Notes: generated from the sequence alone by a model not told the origin. Shown: positions 10,266 to 22,830, counted from the stretch's first letter. The stretch: 64,000 nt of DNA from Doryteuthis pealeii (GCA_023376005.1 CM042145.1:19903647-19967646), one strand, 5' to 3'. A program made the numbers and translations.

Positions 10266-10485
10266 GGACCATATTACCTTTAGGCGCCCCTTTTTGATCT
10301 CGATTAAGAAAGGACATGTTTTACATTTACACCGTCAATATCCGGTTGTTAGGGGTTAGTTTTATAATTTTTTTTTTTTAATCTAAAAATCGTCTGTTAA
10401 AACAACCAGATATTGATGGTGTATATGAAAAACATGTCCTTTCTTAATCGAGATCAAAAAGGGGTGCCTAAAGGTCATATGGTCT
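10266..10485. mobile_element. M2 MITE (GACCATAT termini) with 8-bp target duplication
   Basis: About 220 bp with long inverted repeats running from GGACCATATTACCTTTAGGC. Exact 8-bp GAAAATTA flanks it at 10258-10265 and 10486-10493. Its relatives are 52575-52799 and a half copy near 6140. Non-coding. Confidence 0.85.
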
Positions 10486-10764
10486 GAAAATTATTTAAAC
10501 TCAATTTAAAAAATTTTTTTTTTTTAATAAACAAGAGGGGTAAGACCAAAATTGTAGATTTAGGTAAGCCTAAAACTGTAGATTCCAAGGTCATGCTCTA
10601 AACCATAGAGGCATCTCTGGTGAGTAGCACTCTGAGAGTATAAGGCAAGCTTGGCACCTCACAGTCCAATGTGGTTTATCACCTTCATGACCTCAGTAAA
10701 AACATCCAGAGGTGCAAAATCCTACCTTAGATTACCAATATATTGCAAAACTTTTGACTCACCC

Positions 10765-11230
10765 CACGGCCTACTAATATATACGGCCCCATATATCACC
10801 TAAGCAGGCAGAATTCTAACAGGCCTATTCATTTTATAGTCAATTTATGACTGTTTCAAAAAAAATGTTGAAAATATACAAACTTGTCTTTTTTTTCTTC
10901 AGAAATGTAATAATAAAAGATTGTAAACAAACAAACAAACAAAAAGTTTTTAAAAATTATGCAGTTATACGAAACAAACACACCAACAATTCATCTATGA
11001 TTTCAGGTTATATAAAAAAAAATGAAACCTTTTCGACGTGAAATGTGTTGCCTGGTCATGGTAGGTAATAATATTAATGATACTACAGAGAAACAGAATT
11101 TCTCGAGAACTTACATCTAGCCAAATGTTTGTGCTTTAAGATTTTTCAAAACAGACTATAAAACAAATAGGCCTGTTAGAATTCTGCCGGCTTATATGAC
11201 ATATGGGGCCATATATATTAGTAGGCCGTG
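10765..11230. mobile_element. M3 MITE (CACGGCCTACTAATATAT termini)
   Basis: About 466 bp with inverted repeats of at least 60 bp that include GCAGAATTCTAACAGGCCTA. Flanks CTCACCC (10758-10764) and CTCACGC (11231-11237) are a 7-bp duplication with one mismatch. A second copy at 55162-55643 has an exact 7-bp duplication. The 64-aa frame inside is not a gene. Confidence 0.8.
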
Positions 11231-11684
11231 CTCACGCTAGTATTTTCCGTGTAATCTACTGTACACAAACACATATACCAACAAGTTATTACGTTCTCGG
11301 CTTCTTCAAATCAAGATTTCTTTTAGCCAAGGAGTAACTAATGTTTATCTTTAACCTGTTATCGAGATAAAAGGTCTCAAATAAACTTTTCTAATGTTCT
11401 TAAAATAACAAGTGAAGAGGGTTTTACTGGTACCAACCAATCCAGTCTAAACTGAAAAGATAGACTGCTCTATACGTTTAGGTTTCAGTTTCAGACCAAA
11501 AGCAACTGTTTGTCAAAAATCAATCTCTCTGTTATCCTAAATGTTATACTGAAGAAAGAAAGAAAAAAATAGTCAAAACAACTAACCACTTGTTGACTAA
11601 ACCTTGATTTCTTTCTGGAAGGATGTCTATGTCTGCTGACAAGAGGATTGAATTTTAAATTTGAATATTTTACGGATTCCAGAG

Positions 11685-11972
11685 CAGTAATGCTAATAGC
11701 TTCTTGATTAAGTGCATCCTGGGACTCACATATTTGCTTTAAAGGAGTCCCCAGGAAAATTTATGGGTCCCAACTAAAGCCATCTAACTCCTACCTTGTA
11801 ACCTATCCTGTGTAATTCATTTCTAAGAAACTATTAAAATGTATTTACAGTTAGCTTGAAATGGTGGGGGAAGAAAAAAGAAAAACACTGGGACACATGG
11901 ATATGATTTTACCACGTCCTTTTAGGTCTTTATGCATCAGGGATGGAGGACGCATACCCAATAGCATCTCTG
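11685..11972 (+). mobile_element. M4 MITE copy
   Basis: Left end CAGTAATGCTAATAG and right end ATAGCATCTCTG, with the family interior intact. No clear target duplication. Confidence 0.75.
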
Positions 11973-12604
11973 CCACTTACGGTAAATGAGAGAACAAAAT
12001 CAGACACATGACTAACTTGGACGGATTTTTTTTGTATTATTATAGAAAAAGAGATATAAAAAGTAGTTAAAAGTTAAAAATGTCTGCTTAAAAAGATTTG
12101 AAACTTTTAAATACCCAAGCTATATAGGCAACAATCACATGGACTTGATTTCATGACAATGATGTGCATACAAAGCAGTTTTAGAATTTCAAATTAAAAA
12201 TATATCCAGAATTTTGAAAATATTTTTTTTTTTTCCAAATATAAAAATGAATCAAATTTCCATAAGATAATTTTTTTTTTTTTTTTTTTATCTCAACACA
12301 AATGCAAAATACTAAACTTTAGATAAACTAGAAAAATAGTCTACAGCAGTGATTCTCAACTTTTTTTTTTTTTTTAAACCCTTTTGTTTCCTGTTTTGCT
12401 CTGGTGTCCCCCCCCCCATAGTTAGTCGATGTTTAAAAACCCAATTGTATTTTTATGATCATACATTTTTTGCTTGCCTGTCCCCAAAAAATGTTATATG
12501 GAACCCAGCTGATCTACAGGAAAACAAAGAACATGATTGAAGCCATTTTTAACTTTATCAGCATTCAATTAATAGATAAATAAAGATAAATCATTGTGTA
12601 TCAA

Positions 12605-12866
12605 TAAGTAAAGTAAGTAAAGTAAAGTCGTCGGAGTGGCCTAAAGTCGGTATCAGCCAATCTGTGAGGGAGTCTATCCCCATTTCACTAGTACTAGCCC
12701 AAGGAGATTGTTTTTGCGTCTCAGGTGGAGCGTCACACCTACCATCAGCTCCTTACTTTACCACACAGATCCCTGTGCTACTCATACGCTGAGTTGGCGA
12801 GGAGCCAGTATCAAACTAGGAACCTTGTGTTTTCTAGCCGTACGCTCTAGCGGCTGAGCTAGCAAA
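12605..12866 (-). repeat. S1 tRNA-derived SINE, near full length
   Basis: On the minus strand the head holds TAGCTCAGCCGCTAGAGCG (A box) and TAGTTTGATACTGGCTCC (B box region). The body follows with TGTGCGGTAAAG-, GGAGCTGATGGTAGG- and TCTCCTTGG-like blocks, ending in a (TTTAC)n-type tail. Confidence 0.85.
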
Positions 12867-12977
12867 TAAAATCAAGTAAGATGAACAGCAAAATTAAACA
12901 ATTGACCAGTCCATCCAAAATGTACAACGGAGAAGTTTTGTTAAAGTCCAGAGTTCTGCTCAATTATATTAAATGTT

Positions 12978-13265
12978 TAGGAGGCGCGTGGTCTAATGGT
13001 TAGAGTTGTGGGAAATGGACTCGTCGACCCGAGTTCAATTCCTAGACGAAGCTGTTTGAATCTCATATTGCGCTAATACCCTTGGGAAAGGTATGAATCC
13101 AATTCTCCCTCCAGTTATGGGTAAATAGCAGGGCAAACTGGGCTCTTTAACCATGGCTAGGTAACCAATCTAGGAGAAGGAAAACTCTGAATTCAAACCT
13201 GTTGAACTCCGCTTAAGAAATTGACCTTGTGTCATATCCTGCTCGCACAGAGGGTTTGGTAAATA
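12978..13265 (+). repeat. S2 tRNA-derived SINE, full length
   Basis: Head GCGTGGTCTAATGGTTAGAG (A box) and CGAGTTCAATTCCTAGAC (B box), then CCCTTGGGAAAGGTATGAAT, GGAGAAGGAAAACTCTGAAT and the tail ATCCTGCTCGCACAGAGGG. A good reference copy. Confidence 0.85.
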
Positions 13266-13269
13266 TCTA

Positions 13270-14750
13270 TATTAAATGTTTATCATCTTTTATATATTGT
13301 TTCACTTTAAGTATTTACAGAAACATTGTACAGTTTCCTAGTAAGAAAGAATAAAAAAAAATAAAAAAATGTTTTTTTTTTTATTATTTCAAAGTTAATC
13401 TTTACTGACACCAACACTGCATCTGCCAAATACTGACATTTGTTTGACTGTAGAAGTTTTATAAAAAAGAAATTAAAAAAAGAATTAAGATTATACACTC
13501 ACAAATAGTTCAAGTCACTATAGAAAAGAAAAACGTAACAATTTCTATATATAGAAAATGAGTCATTAGTTCCCATTGTTAATAAAAGTTAACGATGATT
13601 TAATTTTCTAATGGGAATAACTGCAAGTTTCTTTTTTTTTGGGGGGGTGGGGATGCCTTTTTCTTTTTTTCTTTTTTTCTTTTTTTAGGGAGTGCTCTTT
13701 TTTTCTTTGGTTAAGATCAAAATCCACGCTGAAGGTGGGAAAATAAAAAAAATAATAAAATTCAATAAAAAAAAAAAAAATTTTTTTTAAAAAAACTCCC
13801 CTGCAAATCATTGTAGCTACATCAATACAATAACTTGAAAATGATTCATCTGTTTATCATAACATATTCAATACATTGACTCTTATCAACACAGAAGATT
13901 TCGAAACTGAAATGTGTCAGGGTTAATAGGTCTCGGTGTAAATCGGTAAAATGTCATGTCAATGTCAGCAAAATAGAGAACTGCATAATGCATGAATCTA
14001 ATAGTACACACATAACGGAGTGCTGCTTTAGCATACTGACACAACTATCAGCTGATAAATGGGGCATGAAGAACACCTGCCTCAGGTAAAAAAAAAAAAA
14101 AAAAAAAAAAAACACCTATCAATATATAAACACACCAAGTGACGATTCAGTAATAATGTCTTTTTGATTAAAAGACTTGAAAATTTACTAGAACATGAAC
14201 ACAAGGTTACCAAAATATAGGCATGTATGAAATCAATATCAAGATATATTGGTATTGGCCTTTAACATAAACAAATTGATATTAGGAAATTAAACTGTTC
14301 TTTATGAATGAAACATCAATTCCAAAGAACTGAGTCTTGCAGTTATGTCAAATATGCAAATTTCTAGCCAGGCAAAATAACCAATATAAGATCTAAAAAT
14401 AAACAATGACTACATGATCAGTGAAACTCAAATAGCAGATACGTATATATTTGTGAATGGGAAAGGAAATGTGCGTGCATACTGACACCTACATGGATCA
14501 AGCAAGAATCAATGTATTTTTTTTTTTTTTTTTTTTGTTCTTTCTTAAAGTGTATACATTAAAAGATACTGGATAATGAATATTACACAAACTGTCCTAT
14601 GATCTTGCAAATCAGGACTCAGAAGAAAGAATCTTGATTTGTTTTTTTTTTGTTTTTTTTTTTTAGGACAGGTCTTTTCACTGAAGCAAACTTAGAACAT
14701 GTTTTTTTTTTAAAGCAAAACCCTTAAAATATATTTTTATTTTTAATTTT
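13270..14750. other. Repeat-poor stretch, no gene recognised
   Basis: AT-rich sequence with many A or T homopolymers (for example 13760-13795, 14088-14112 and 14517-14536). I see no splice-supported exon, RNA gene or family repeat. The open frames are low-complexity F/K-rich readings. Confidence 0.6.
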
Positions 14751-14753
14751 AGA

Positions 14754-14998
14754 AATGGTTTGGTTCGGTTTCTTTGTTTAATGGCATATTAATCTTTGTG
14801 GCTTATTTAATGCCAAAGCCATTCTTGTAGGAGAACAGTAGTGGTACTATTTAACACATAGTTGGGGGATGAGAGAGTTTATTCCTTTCCCCTAGGATAT
14901 TAATTTGAAAGTGAACACAATAACATAACTAGAGTTTGGACTTATTATGATGTTGCAATCCAGTTCGTTAACCACTATTCCATGGGGACTCCACCCTT
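14754..14998 (-). repeat. S3 tRNA-derived SINE
   Basis: Minus strand: head GGAGTCCCCATGGAATAGTG and GAACTGGATTGCAACATC. Then comes a body with GGTACTATT and GTACCACTACTG-type blocks. The 3' end is GGCATTAAATAAGCCACAAAG followed by TTAATATGCCATTAAACAAA and an AACCGAACC tail. The tail matches the LINE-like unit at 51087-51690. Confidence 0.75.
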
Positions 14999-15015
14999 TA
15001 GTTATGTTTGTTATG

Positions 15016-15306
15016 CAGTGATGCTGATAGCTTTTTGATTAAGTGAGTCCTGGGACGCATATATTTGCTTTGAATGAGTCCCCGGGAAAATTTGTGGGTT
15101 CCAACTAAAGCCATCTAAATCCTACCTTGTAACCTATCCTGTGTAATTCAGTACTAAGAAACTATTGAAATGTATTTACAGTTAGTTTGAAATGGTGAGG
15201 GAAGAAAAAATAAAAACACTGGGACGCATGCAAGGATATGATTTTACTGCGTAATTTTTGATTTTTGTGCGTCAGGGCCACAGACACATACCTATCAGCA
15301 TCTCTG
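15016..15306 (+). mobile_element. M4 MITE with 6-bp flanking repeat
   Basis: Best-preserved M4 copy: CAGTGATGCTGATAG at the left and CTATCAGCATCTCTG at the right, flanked by GTTATG on both sides (15010-15015 and 15307-15312), a probable target duplication. Confidence 0.8.
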
Positions 15307-15309
15307 GTT

Positions 15310-18300
15310 ATGTGAAGAAAAAAAGGAAAGTAATAGAAATTTACTTGAAAATGAATAACTGAGAGAGTCTACTGAGTAAATTAAAACAACCAAAATAGAT
15401 TGGAAGTTTCTCTTTGGGTCTTGTCTCTTCAGTTTGTCTATCTAAGATCTTTTTAAAAGGTTTTTTTTAAAAGAGAAATAGATACCAAACAAGTAATACA
15501 ATAATGAAACAGCTGCTGCTATTCTAAGCTGTAAAAACTAGACTTGATGGAAATTTTGTATCTTGCCTTGGCACATGTCTCACATAAGCTATTATACGTT
15601 GGGTGGTGGCGGTGGACAGTATAGGAAAGGGAGACTGGCTTTTAGGATTGTTATTCCCTTCTAGCTCAACCATCAATTACTCCTTCCTAGGGGTTTGTTG
15701 GAAGATGAAGTAAATTAGCAATTTCTTCTGGAGGGAAGGGATACAGATGGGAAGGAAAAAAAATATAAAAAGGGAGTGTCTGATGGGTTTCCTAGCAACT
15801 GTGTTCTTGCAACCAGACATTCAATGAAAAAGCAAATGCCCTAAACTAAATGAAGTCTTAAGAAAAACAGCAGTAAGAAAGTTTGCTTCCCAAATAAATG
15901 AGCACACACAAGGAATCAGCAGCCAATATTGGAAGGTGTAAAGTTTCTATCCATTCCATGGCTGTTACGTGCAAATAAGAAATACTCTGATAGCTTTACT
16001 GTTCAAATAAAAAGTCCATTTATATGAATTGATTTAAAAGCAAGGAATATGAATTCTATTTACGTAACTGTCCAATAAAATAAATAAAACGTACCAGCAT
16101 AAACGAGAATGCAATAAGGAATTGTTTTGTTTTTTGTTGTTGTTTTTTTTTTTTTTTTTTCATTTATTTTGCACTTTAAAAATATTTACTTTTTAGATTA
16201 AACCTATGTCTATATTAAGTATACCCAATTTGTCGAAAAATCCGTGTTTTACAAAACAAATTTAAACACCCCCACTCCCGTTTGAAAAAAATATTTACCA
16301 AAATTCAGGGAATTATCAGATATGAAATATATAGTCACCATATAAAGAAGAAAATAAAGAACTAAAATAATTATCTCGGGGAAAAAAATTTTTTTTTTTT
16401 TTTTTTTTCATGAATTATTTTTTATTTCATTAAAAAGAAAAGATACATTAATAAATTATATCAATTATTTTAAGAGGTGTGTGTATGTGTATATGAGAGT
16501 GATATTTAAATAGTGTTAGTACAATAGAGAAGGGATTCCCCATATTTTGAGACTAAATTAAAAACTGGGTCAGAAACAAAGTAACGCAAGAGGGTGCAGA
16601 CATGTTATATAAAAGGTGAGAAATAAATCTGTTATATGTCTATCATATAAGTGTCATAATTTAAGAAATAAACGAGAAGACAACTTTCCAAGACAAAGTC
16701 ACCTGGATGAGGTAACAGGAACGAATGATGTCATGATATCGGAGAGAAAGAGGGAGTGTGTTTCAAGCTATGAATAGCGAGTTTTTTTTTAAGGATAACA
16801 AGGAAGTTTTTAAAAATCAGGATTATGGTAAACATGGAACCCCACATAAGAATACAGGTATGAAAAAGAAATTGAACAAATGCAACGAGATGAAATTGAA
16901 AATGCTTAGAAAAGCAGAGATTACAATAGTCAATGATTTTACAATAAATGATTTTATCACTGCTGGTCATGATCATGAATATTAAAAAAAAAGGGGAAGA
17001 AAAAAAAGGAGGGGAAAAAAACATAACAGTCTTAAATCTTTGGGGAACAGATCTGAATATTTCTAATCAGATAAAATTCATAGCAAGAGCATTAAACTTC
17101 ATTTAAGTTTTCTATGCAATATATACAAATGTCTTTAAGCGATTATTGGTTGTGAAAGTTTATAATGTATTTTCCAGTTACCATAAGCAGAGACAGAATT
17201 ACAAAACAAAACAATGCTCACCGTGTAAGGTTATATATGAAATATAAAGACGAGAAAATTATGGTATAATCTACTAAATATGCACTATGCATAATATAAA
17301 AGGTATTATTATGTGGAGGTCAATAGCAGTTGAGACATAATGCTTCTTGAATTACATATAAGTAATAAATAAACTTTCTATTGTATCCTGAATAAGGGAG
17401 CTAGTAAAGGTTTGGGGGTTGGCGACAAGGTAAGGTGATTGAAAGTGGAATGACGACGACAGATCTAAAAATCCTTTCTTATGAAGGAAGAGAACTGAAT
17501 GGTTCTACTCACATGCAGTTATGGTTTGGAGTACTTGGTATACCACAACTACCTCCTATTTCTCCTCCAATAATGATGATGAAGAAGAAGACTGGTGTGA
17601 AAGGAGATTGTCTCAATTTTTATTGTTTCAAAACCTGTCATCAGAGGTGTAATCTCTTCCTTCCTCATTGCTGGGATATCTCCGTGACAGTGAGGCAAGA
17701 AGTAGCAGCAGAAAAGGTAGTAGTAATAGTAGTAGTAGTAGTTGTAGTAGCAGCTGCTTTGCGGTAAGAGTGGGAACCGAATGCAGTAGGCATTTACGTG
17801 TGGGACAGTAATGAGAAAGCAGCAGCAGACAACTCTTAAGGCATAGAAGAGTGTAGGATGTAAAAAATATTAGTATTAATATTAACAGTAGAACTAAAAT
17901 GATGAGGGAGAGAGAGAAAGGGGAGAGAGAGAGAGAGAGAGCATTCTCAGCAGTAGATGATAAAAAAAAAACAGTGGACAACAATACCTTAATGATATAA
18001 GCTGCAAGGGGGTGGGAAGCACTGAGAAATGGAATTTTTAAAAAGTTTTCTTTGTTTTTTTTTAATTACATCTTTCCATGCAAGGTTAAATGGAATAAGG
18101 AGTTATGAGGGTCACAATGACATGAAAGTAATCATTAAGATTTTTTTTAAAATTAAAAAGAAAAGAAAAATACAGAAACATCAAATTAAAGAACTTTTAA
18201 ATGTTTTGATAAATTATTTAACATTCTAAAAATGTCTCTTTGGTCGGAGTTATTTTTAGACCTTTTGTGACACAAAATCACTTTTCTACCCACCCCCTTT

Positions 18301-18970
18301 CAGCTTTTGTAAAAATTTCATTTATACAATAATAATACTTTTAAATAGTAAACTTTTTATATCTGGTAGCATGTAATACCCCCCCCCCCATTGGTTAAAT
18401 TTATGTTAAGTCATTTAGAGAGAGATTAAAAAAAGATATTTTATAGTGATAAATCAATGAAATAATAAACAATGAAGAAAAACAAACAACTTCAAAATAG
18501 TATTGTAAATTTTCTTTTAAATTTTATCTTGATAATTACGTAGTAATATATACAAATTATTGCGAATTTAATTTTTAAACTTTGGAGCCTCAAAAATGTC
18601 CAAATTAAACAAAGGTGTACACACCTGCTTTCCTGTATTTAAAAAATAGCTTTTAAAAAAGTATATATCCATTTAAAGATTTAAAGTTTATTTTGTGTCT
18701 GTGTTTTTTTTTTTTTTTGTTTGTTTGTTGTTTTTTTTTTAAATCATAATTATAGATTTAGTTAACCAAATAAACTACAATTTTTTTTTAATCATTTTTT
18801 TTTTTTTTTATTTTTTAACATTTCCTAATTTGGTTCTGGAGTCAGTGAATTAAAAATAGTCAGCTATTTATTAAATTCATTTTATACTAACGAAAATAAA
18901 CTGATTTAAAATTAAAATTTAAAAAAAATCTAATTATAACAATTGTTTCAAATTTCCTAATACTACTATA
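15310..18970. other. Repeat-poor stretch, possible unique sequence
   Basis: The longest stretch without recognisable interspersed repeats. It contains poly-T runs, a (GA)n run near 17918-17941 and GTA/GAT-rich runs near 17575-17600 and 17720-17755. The 110-codon plus frame at 17435-17767 and the overlapping minus frame are driven by these triplet runs, and I do not accept them as genes. It could include untranslated or intronic sequence of a host gene. Confidence 0.5.
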
Positions 18971-18974
18971 ATGA

Positions 18975-19245
18975 TGGACTGGTTTAACTCAGTCGGTAGA
19001 GCATTTGCCTAGGAATCACAAGGTTCTGGGTTCAATACCAGTCCTTGCCAACTTTGTGCATGGGTAGCACAGTTGGGGTAATCTGAACGGTGTGGTAAAG
19101 CATCTGGGAGAGAACGGTAGGTTTGGCGCTCCACCTTGCAAGAAAAAAAAAAACAATCTCCTTGGTCTAGCACTAGCAAAAAGAGGGTAGACTTCCTCAC
19201 TGTTCAGCTGATACCGACAATAGGCCACACTAGACGTCATCTACT
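18975..19245 (+). repeat. S1 tRNA-derived SINE, full length
   Basis: Head TTTAACTCAGTCGGTAGAGC (A box) and GGTTCTGGGTTCAATACC (B box), then the S1 body with TCTCCTTGGTCTAGCACTAG and an end at GATACCGACAATAGGCC. Confidence 0.85.
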
Positions 19246-19386
19246 ACTACAATGATGGTTTAAAAAAAAAAAAAATTTAAAGTCTAAACACATAATGATG
19301 ATGATGAGCAAATAGGAATTTTAAAGAAACCAAGCAAGATTTTTTAAAGACACTTTCTAAAATACTGGAACTAAGAAAGAAAAATC

Positions 19387-19597
19387 GGTGCTCTTCCAAT
19401 CTGTTATCTACCGAATGGTTTCTAATCCAATATGTGATCTACAGAGTTGTTTACATTCCAATATGTGATCTACCTATTAACTACCCATTATTTTCCCATT
19501 AAACTAACCCTAACCCTGTCTTCTTTTTTCTTAGTAGATTACATGCCATCAATAGTAGATCACAAACCTTTGGTAGATCACATATTGGAAGAGCACC
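19387..19597. mobile_element. Short MITE-like inverted repeat element
   Basis: Ends GGTGCTCTTCCAATCTG and ATATTGGAAGAGCACC are inverted, with repeated GTGATCTAC blocks inside. About 210 bp; no clear target duplication. Confidence 0.6.
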
Positions 19598-20009
19598 AAA
19601 AAATTTACATAAAATCAACCTTGCTATAAATGTATCTCACCATAATTCAAGAGAAATGACATTGTAACAAGCATTTTTTTTTTTTTGTGAGTGTGTTTGC
19701 AACAGCATTAGAAGGATTTAACTTAAAGAATAAAGCAATTTCCAATCCAATTTGCAACCAAATAGTGTAGTTTATTTTTGCACTCACCCTAATCATTATA
19801 ATTTCTCAAGGGAGGTAACTATTAAATGCTGATTATAGGGTAGTTTCTCTTATCTATTTGCAATTTTCATATAAGTTCTATAAATAGAATGTGACTTAAA
19901 CTTAATTGCTGCCAAAAGTGGTCTTTAAGTGAGTTCCTCATTTCTCAAAATAAATTTTCCTAAAGAAACGAGGAATCTAAAGAACAATTACATTAAAAAC
20001 CCTGTGAAA

Positions 20010-20155
20010 GAATCCAGATATGGGAAAATAGCAAGGCAGACTGGTAGCCTTAGCTAGCGAACCAGACTAGGAGATGGAAAACTCTGCTTTACTCTGCTTG
20101 AAAATGGACCTTGTATCATATCCTGACTATGGCAGAGGGGTGGGTAAATGCATAC
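20010..20155 (+). repeat. S2 SINE fragment
   Basis: Diverged 3' half: AGGCAGACTGG, GGAGATGGAAAACTCTG and ATCCTGACTATGGCAGAGGG. Confidence 0.65.
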
Positions 20156-21167
20156 ATTAAAAACACTAATTTGAAAACAAAGTTATAGTAGATATTTCAC
20201 ACATAAATTTAAATAGTTACAAACTTATATTAGATAACTATCAAAATAATTGCTGAAAAAAATAAATAAATAAAATCAAAATCAATAAAAAAATTTTTTT
20301 TTTTTTTTAAATAAAAATTTTGAAATTTAAAAAAAGAAAAAGAAGTAAAAAAAGAAATGAGAAATAAAAACAAAATTTAGATTTTTTTTTAAAATTAAAT
20401 TTTAAAAAATTGAAAAAAAAAAATTTTAATAATAAAAAATAATTCAGAAAAAAATGTTTATCTAGCATCTTGACCACTTTATAAAACAGATTGTTTGTGC
20501 AATTTTAAGATCTGCAAGAGAAAGAGTATAGAAATTTTAATAAATGCCCTTTGGTAAGACATTCCTAAATAACTTATTTCATCAGCAGAAAACTAAAAGG
20601 TTTATTTTTTTTTATGTTAATGCTTTTCTGAAAGCATTACACTTTACCTGTAAAGGACATATGAGCTTATTTGGATATTAACAAATGCAAGCTGCTGCTG
20701 CTGCTACCACTACTACTATAAAGAGTATTTGTATCATCTGTTAGATAATACAAATTCTGATTAATATGCGTTATTTATAGATACATTATAGCTTATTGTT
20801 AATATATTTGAATTGTGTATTGGGTACAACCAATAGTGTATTGCCCTGAATATTATTATTATTTTTTTTTTTTTTTTTTTTTTTTTGCACAAAGCAACCA
20901 TTTTAATTTCATAACTTTTGTAAAATTTCAAACAATTTTTATAAAATTTATATCTTTGAGAGAATTTTATTCCATGTAATATTTTGTATTATAAAAGTCA
21001 GGAAAACTGCTTGGAAAACTAGCTGGTTTTAACAATTTTAAAAAAAATTTTTGTTTTTCTTGGACTAACATTTTTTTCTTTTTATGGTACTCATGCCATG
21101 AGTACAGGAATATTTTTTATTTTTTGATTAAATTTTTTAGTAATATATTAAAAAAAAAAAAAAAATT

Positions 21168-21395
21168 TTGTTTTGTTTTGTGGCATATCAACCTCGGTGG
21201 GTTATTTAATGCCTGAAAAGTTTTGAAAGATTCATAACGATAGTTTGGAAGAAAAAATTTTAAACTCATTTTTTTTTGTAAACAAATTTTCTATTTAACC
21301 CATAGATGGAACCTTAACAGGTACTACCAATCTGGGTCAGAGTGGACCTGAGAGTAATGGTGAAGAAGGGGTGCTCCTTCATTTTTTTAATTTTT
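21168..21395 (-). repeat. LINE-like 3' tail
   Basis: TTTTGTGGCATATCAACCTC then GATGGAACCTTAACAGGTAC, CAGAGTGGACCTGAG and GGGGTGCTCC. This is a truncated copy of the unit at 53724-54294. Confidence 0.7.
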
Positions 21396-21409
21396 CAATT
21401 AACTATAAG

Positions 21410-21640
21410 TAAGCAGAGTGGCCTATTGTCAGTATCAACTGGATAGTAAGGGAGTCTATCCCCTTTTCACTAGCACTATACCAGGGAGATTGTTTTTGCA
21501 TCTGAGGTGGAGTACCTACCATGAGCTCTACAATTTACTGCCCAGATCCAAGCAAAGATGGTGAGGACTAATATCGAACCTAAAACCTTGTGATTCTAAG
21601 GCGGATGATCTACTAACTGAGCTAAACCATTAAAAATAGG
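21410..21640 (-). repeat. S1 SINE
   Basis: Minus-strand head with TTTAGCTCAGTTAGTAGATC and body blocks, ending near AAGTAAGCAGAGTGGCC. Confidence 0.75.
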
Positions 21641-21694
21641 TATGCTTAAAGTAACAGTTATTGTTATAGGAAATGAAATCAGTGACTCGGGGGG

Positions 21695-21960
21695 GGGGTC
21701 CAGTGGCTTCGGCCCTGGACTGCATAAGTTAACATTGTTGATCCCAGGGGGCCATCCTCCCGGGCAACACCTGCCCCCTCGATTTAAAGGGGCAGGGCTG
21801 GGTTTATTCCCCGGTGCCTGAGGCGCCCCCTTGAGAGGGGAATACTGACGGGATCAACGCATTTTTTTGCACCCGCCACCCATGAGCTTCGGTTCATGGG
21901 TGGTCCCACATTAATAGGGCCTTGTGCTTAACCCGTAGACATGGAGTACATGGTAAATAT
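21695..21960. repeat. GC-rich interspersed repeat, copy 2
   Basis: Same block order as 3008-3270: GGCTTCGGCCCTGGACTG, ATCCCAGGGGGCCATCC, GATTTAAAGGGGCAGGGCTG, GCCTGAGGCGCCCC and TTCGGTTCATGGGTGG. The class is unknown. Confidence 0.75.
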
Positions 21961-22094
21961 TCATATGCACAAATTTGATTTTAAAGATTTATTTAAATTA
22001 CCTTCAATAGCATATTTCTCATATTAATGAAAAAGTAACCAATACGAAAAGTAAAATATATTTCTGCACAAGGTCATCATCATCATCATCATCA

Positions 22095-22391
22095 TCATGT
22101 TGCGCAAATAGCACAGATATCCATAACAATCTCTCGCCAACCCTCCCTATCATTCATTGCCCCTGGGAGTTCTTCTGCACAGCAACCAGCATCCTCACAT
22201 AGTTGGTCAATGTAGGTCTTTGGTGGACGGCCCACATTAACATGTCCATGTGTTGGCTTCCACAGGAGAACGTCGCTTATGAGTTTGTCCTTGCTCTTCC
22301 AGCAGTGTCCAGCATGCCTTGTCTGTCTCACTTGGATGGTTTGCGAGATAGGGGGCAGGTGGCCGTACAGCTGCTTCCTTGTGGGGTGCTG
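22095..22391 (-). pseudogene. LINE-derived ORF, C-terminal fragment
   Basis: An open minus frame of about 98 codons ends at a natural stop. It reads KQLYGHLPPISQTIQVRQTR, then HAGHCWKSKDKLISDVLLW, then VGRPPKTYIDQLCEDAGC and ELPGAMNDREGWREIV. This is the well-known C-terminal region of a non-LTR retrotransposon protein that is abundant in invertebrate genomes. It is recalled by pattern; the clade is not assigned. The catalytic reverse transcriptase part is absent, so it is a 5'-truncated insertion. The CATCATCAT run at 22077-22097 could be part of its 3' repeat tail. Related fragments are at 24790-24925, 47845-48110 and 49725-50480. This is the least decayed of them. Confidence 0.75.
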
Positions 22392-22469
22392 TAATGAGTA
22401 AATTAGTAGTTAGTGAAATAGATCACTAATTAGGACTGAGCTTATTTTAGTAGTGACCACCCCAAGCAG

Positions 22470-22830
22470 AGTTTAATAGGTTTGAATTCAGAGTTTTCCG
22501 TCTCCTAGACCGGTTGCCTAACCAAGGTTAAAAATCCCAGTCTGCCCTACTATTTACCCATAGCTGGAAGGAGAGTAGTTGGATTCATACTTTTCCCAAG
22601 TGGAAGCCAATAAATAATAATGCTCTGAAAATCATCTAGTTTAAATTTGAAAAAAAGCTTAGATTTTCTAAATTGTTTTCTTTCTTGATAATTTTTCTTT
22701 CGTTTTCATAATTAGATAAAATTGATATTCCCAAGGGTATTAGTGAACTGTAATTTCGTCCAGGATTTGAACTCGGGTCGACGAGTCCACTTCCTAAGAC
22801 TATAACCATTACACCACGCCTCCAACTGTC
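22470..22830 (-). repeat. S2 SINE interrupted by a 127-bp insertion
   Basis: S2 sequence runs 22470-22600 and resumes 22728-22830, ending with the tRNA-like head (minus strand GGTGTAATGGTTATAGTC and GAGTTCAAATCCTGGAC). The insertion at 22601-22727 is flanked by an exact TTCCCAAG repeat (22593-22600 and 22728-22735). Confidence 0.8.
22601..22727. mobile_element. 127-bp insertion with 8-bp duplication
   Basis: AT-rich insert inside an S2 SINE, bounded by TTCCCAAG on both sides. I see no good terminal inverted repeats and no second copy here, so the element class is open. Confidence 0.55.

Noticed and set aside
12345..12540. CAGTGATTCTCAAC start at 12346 as a hAT element
   Set aside because: No matching right end or target duplication found.
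17435..17984. 110- and 118-codon overlapping frames on both strands
   Set aside because: Driven by GTA/GAT triplet runs; no family resemblance, no splice or promoter support.
19510..19525. CTAACCCTAACCC as an interstitial telomere
   Set aside because: Only two units inside a MITE-like element; too short to be meaningful.
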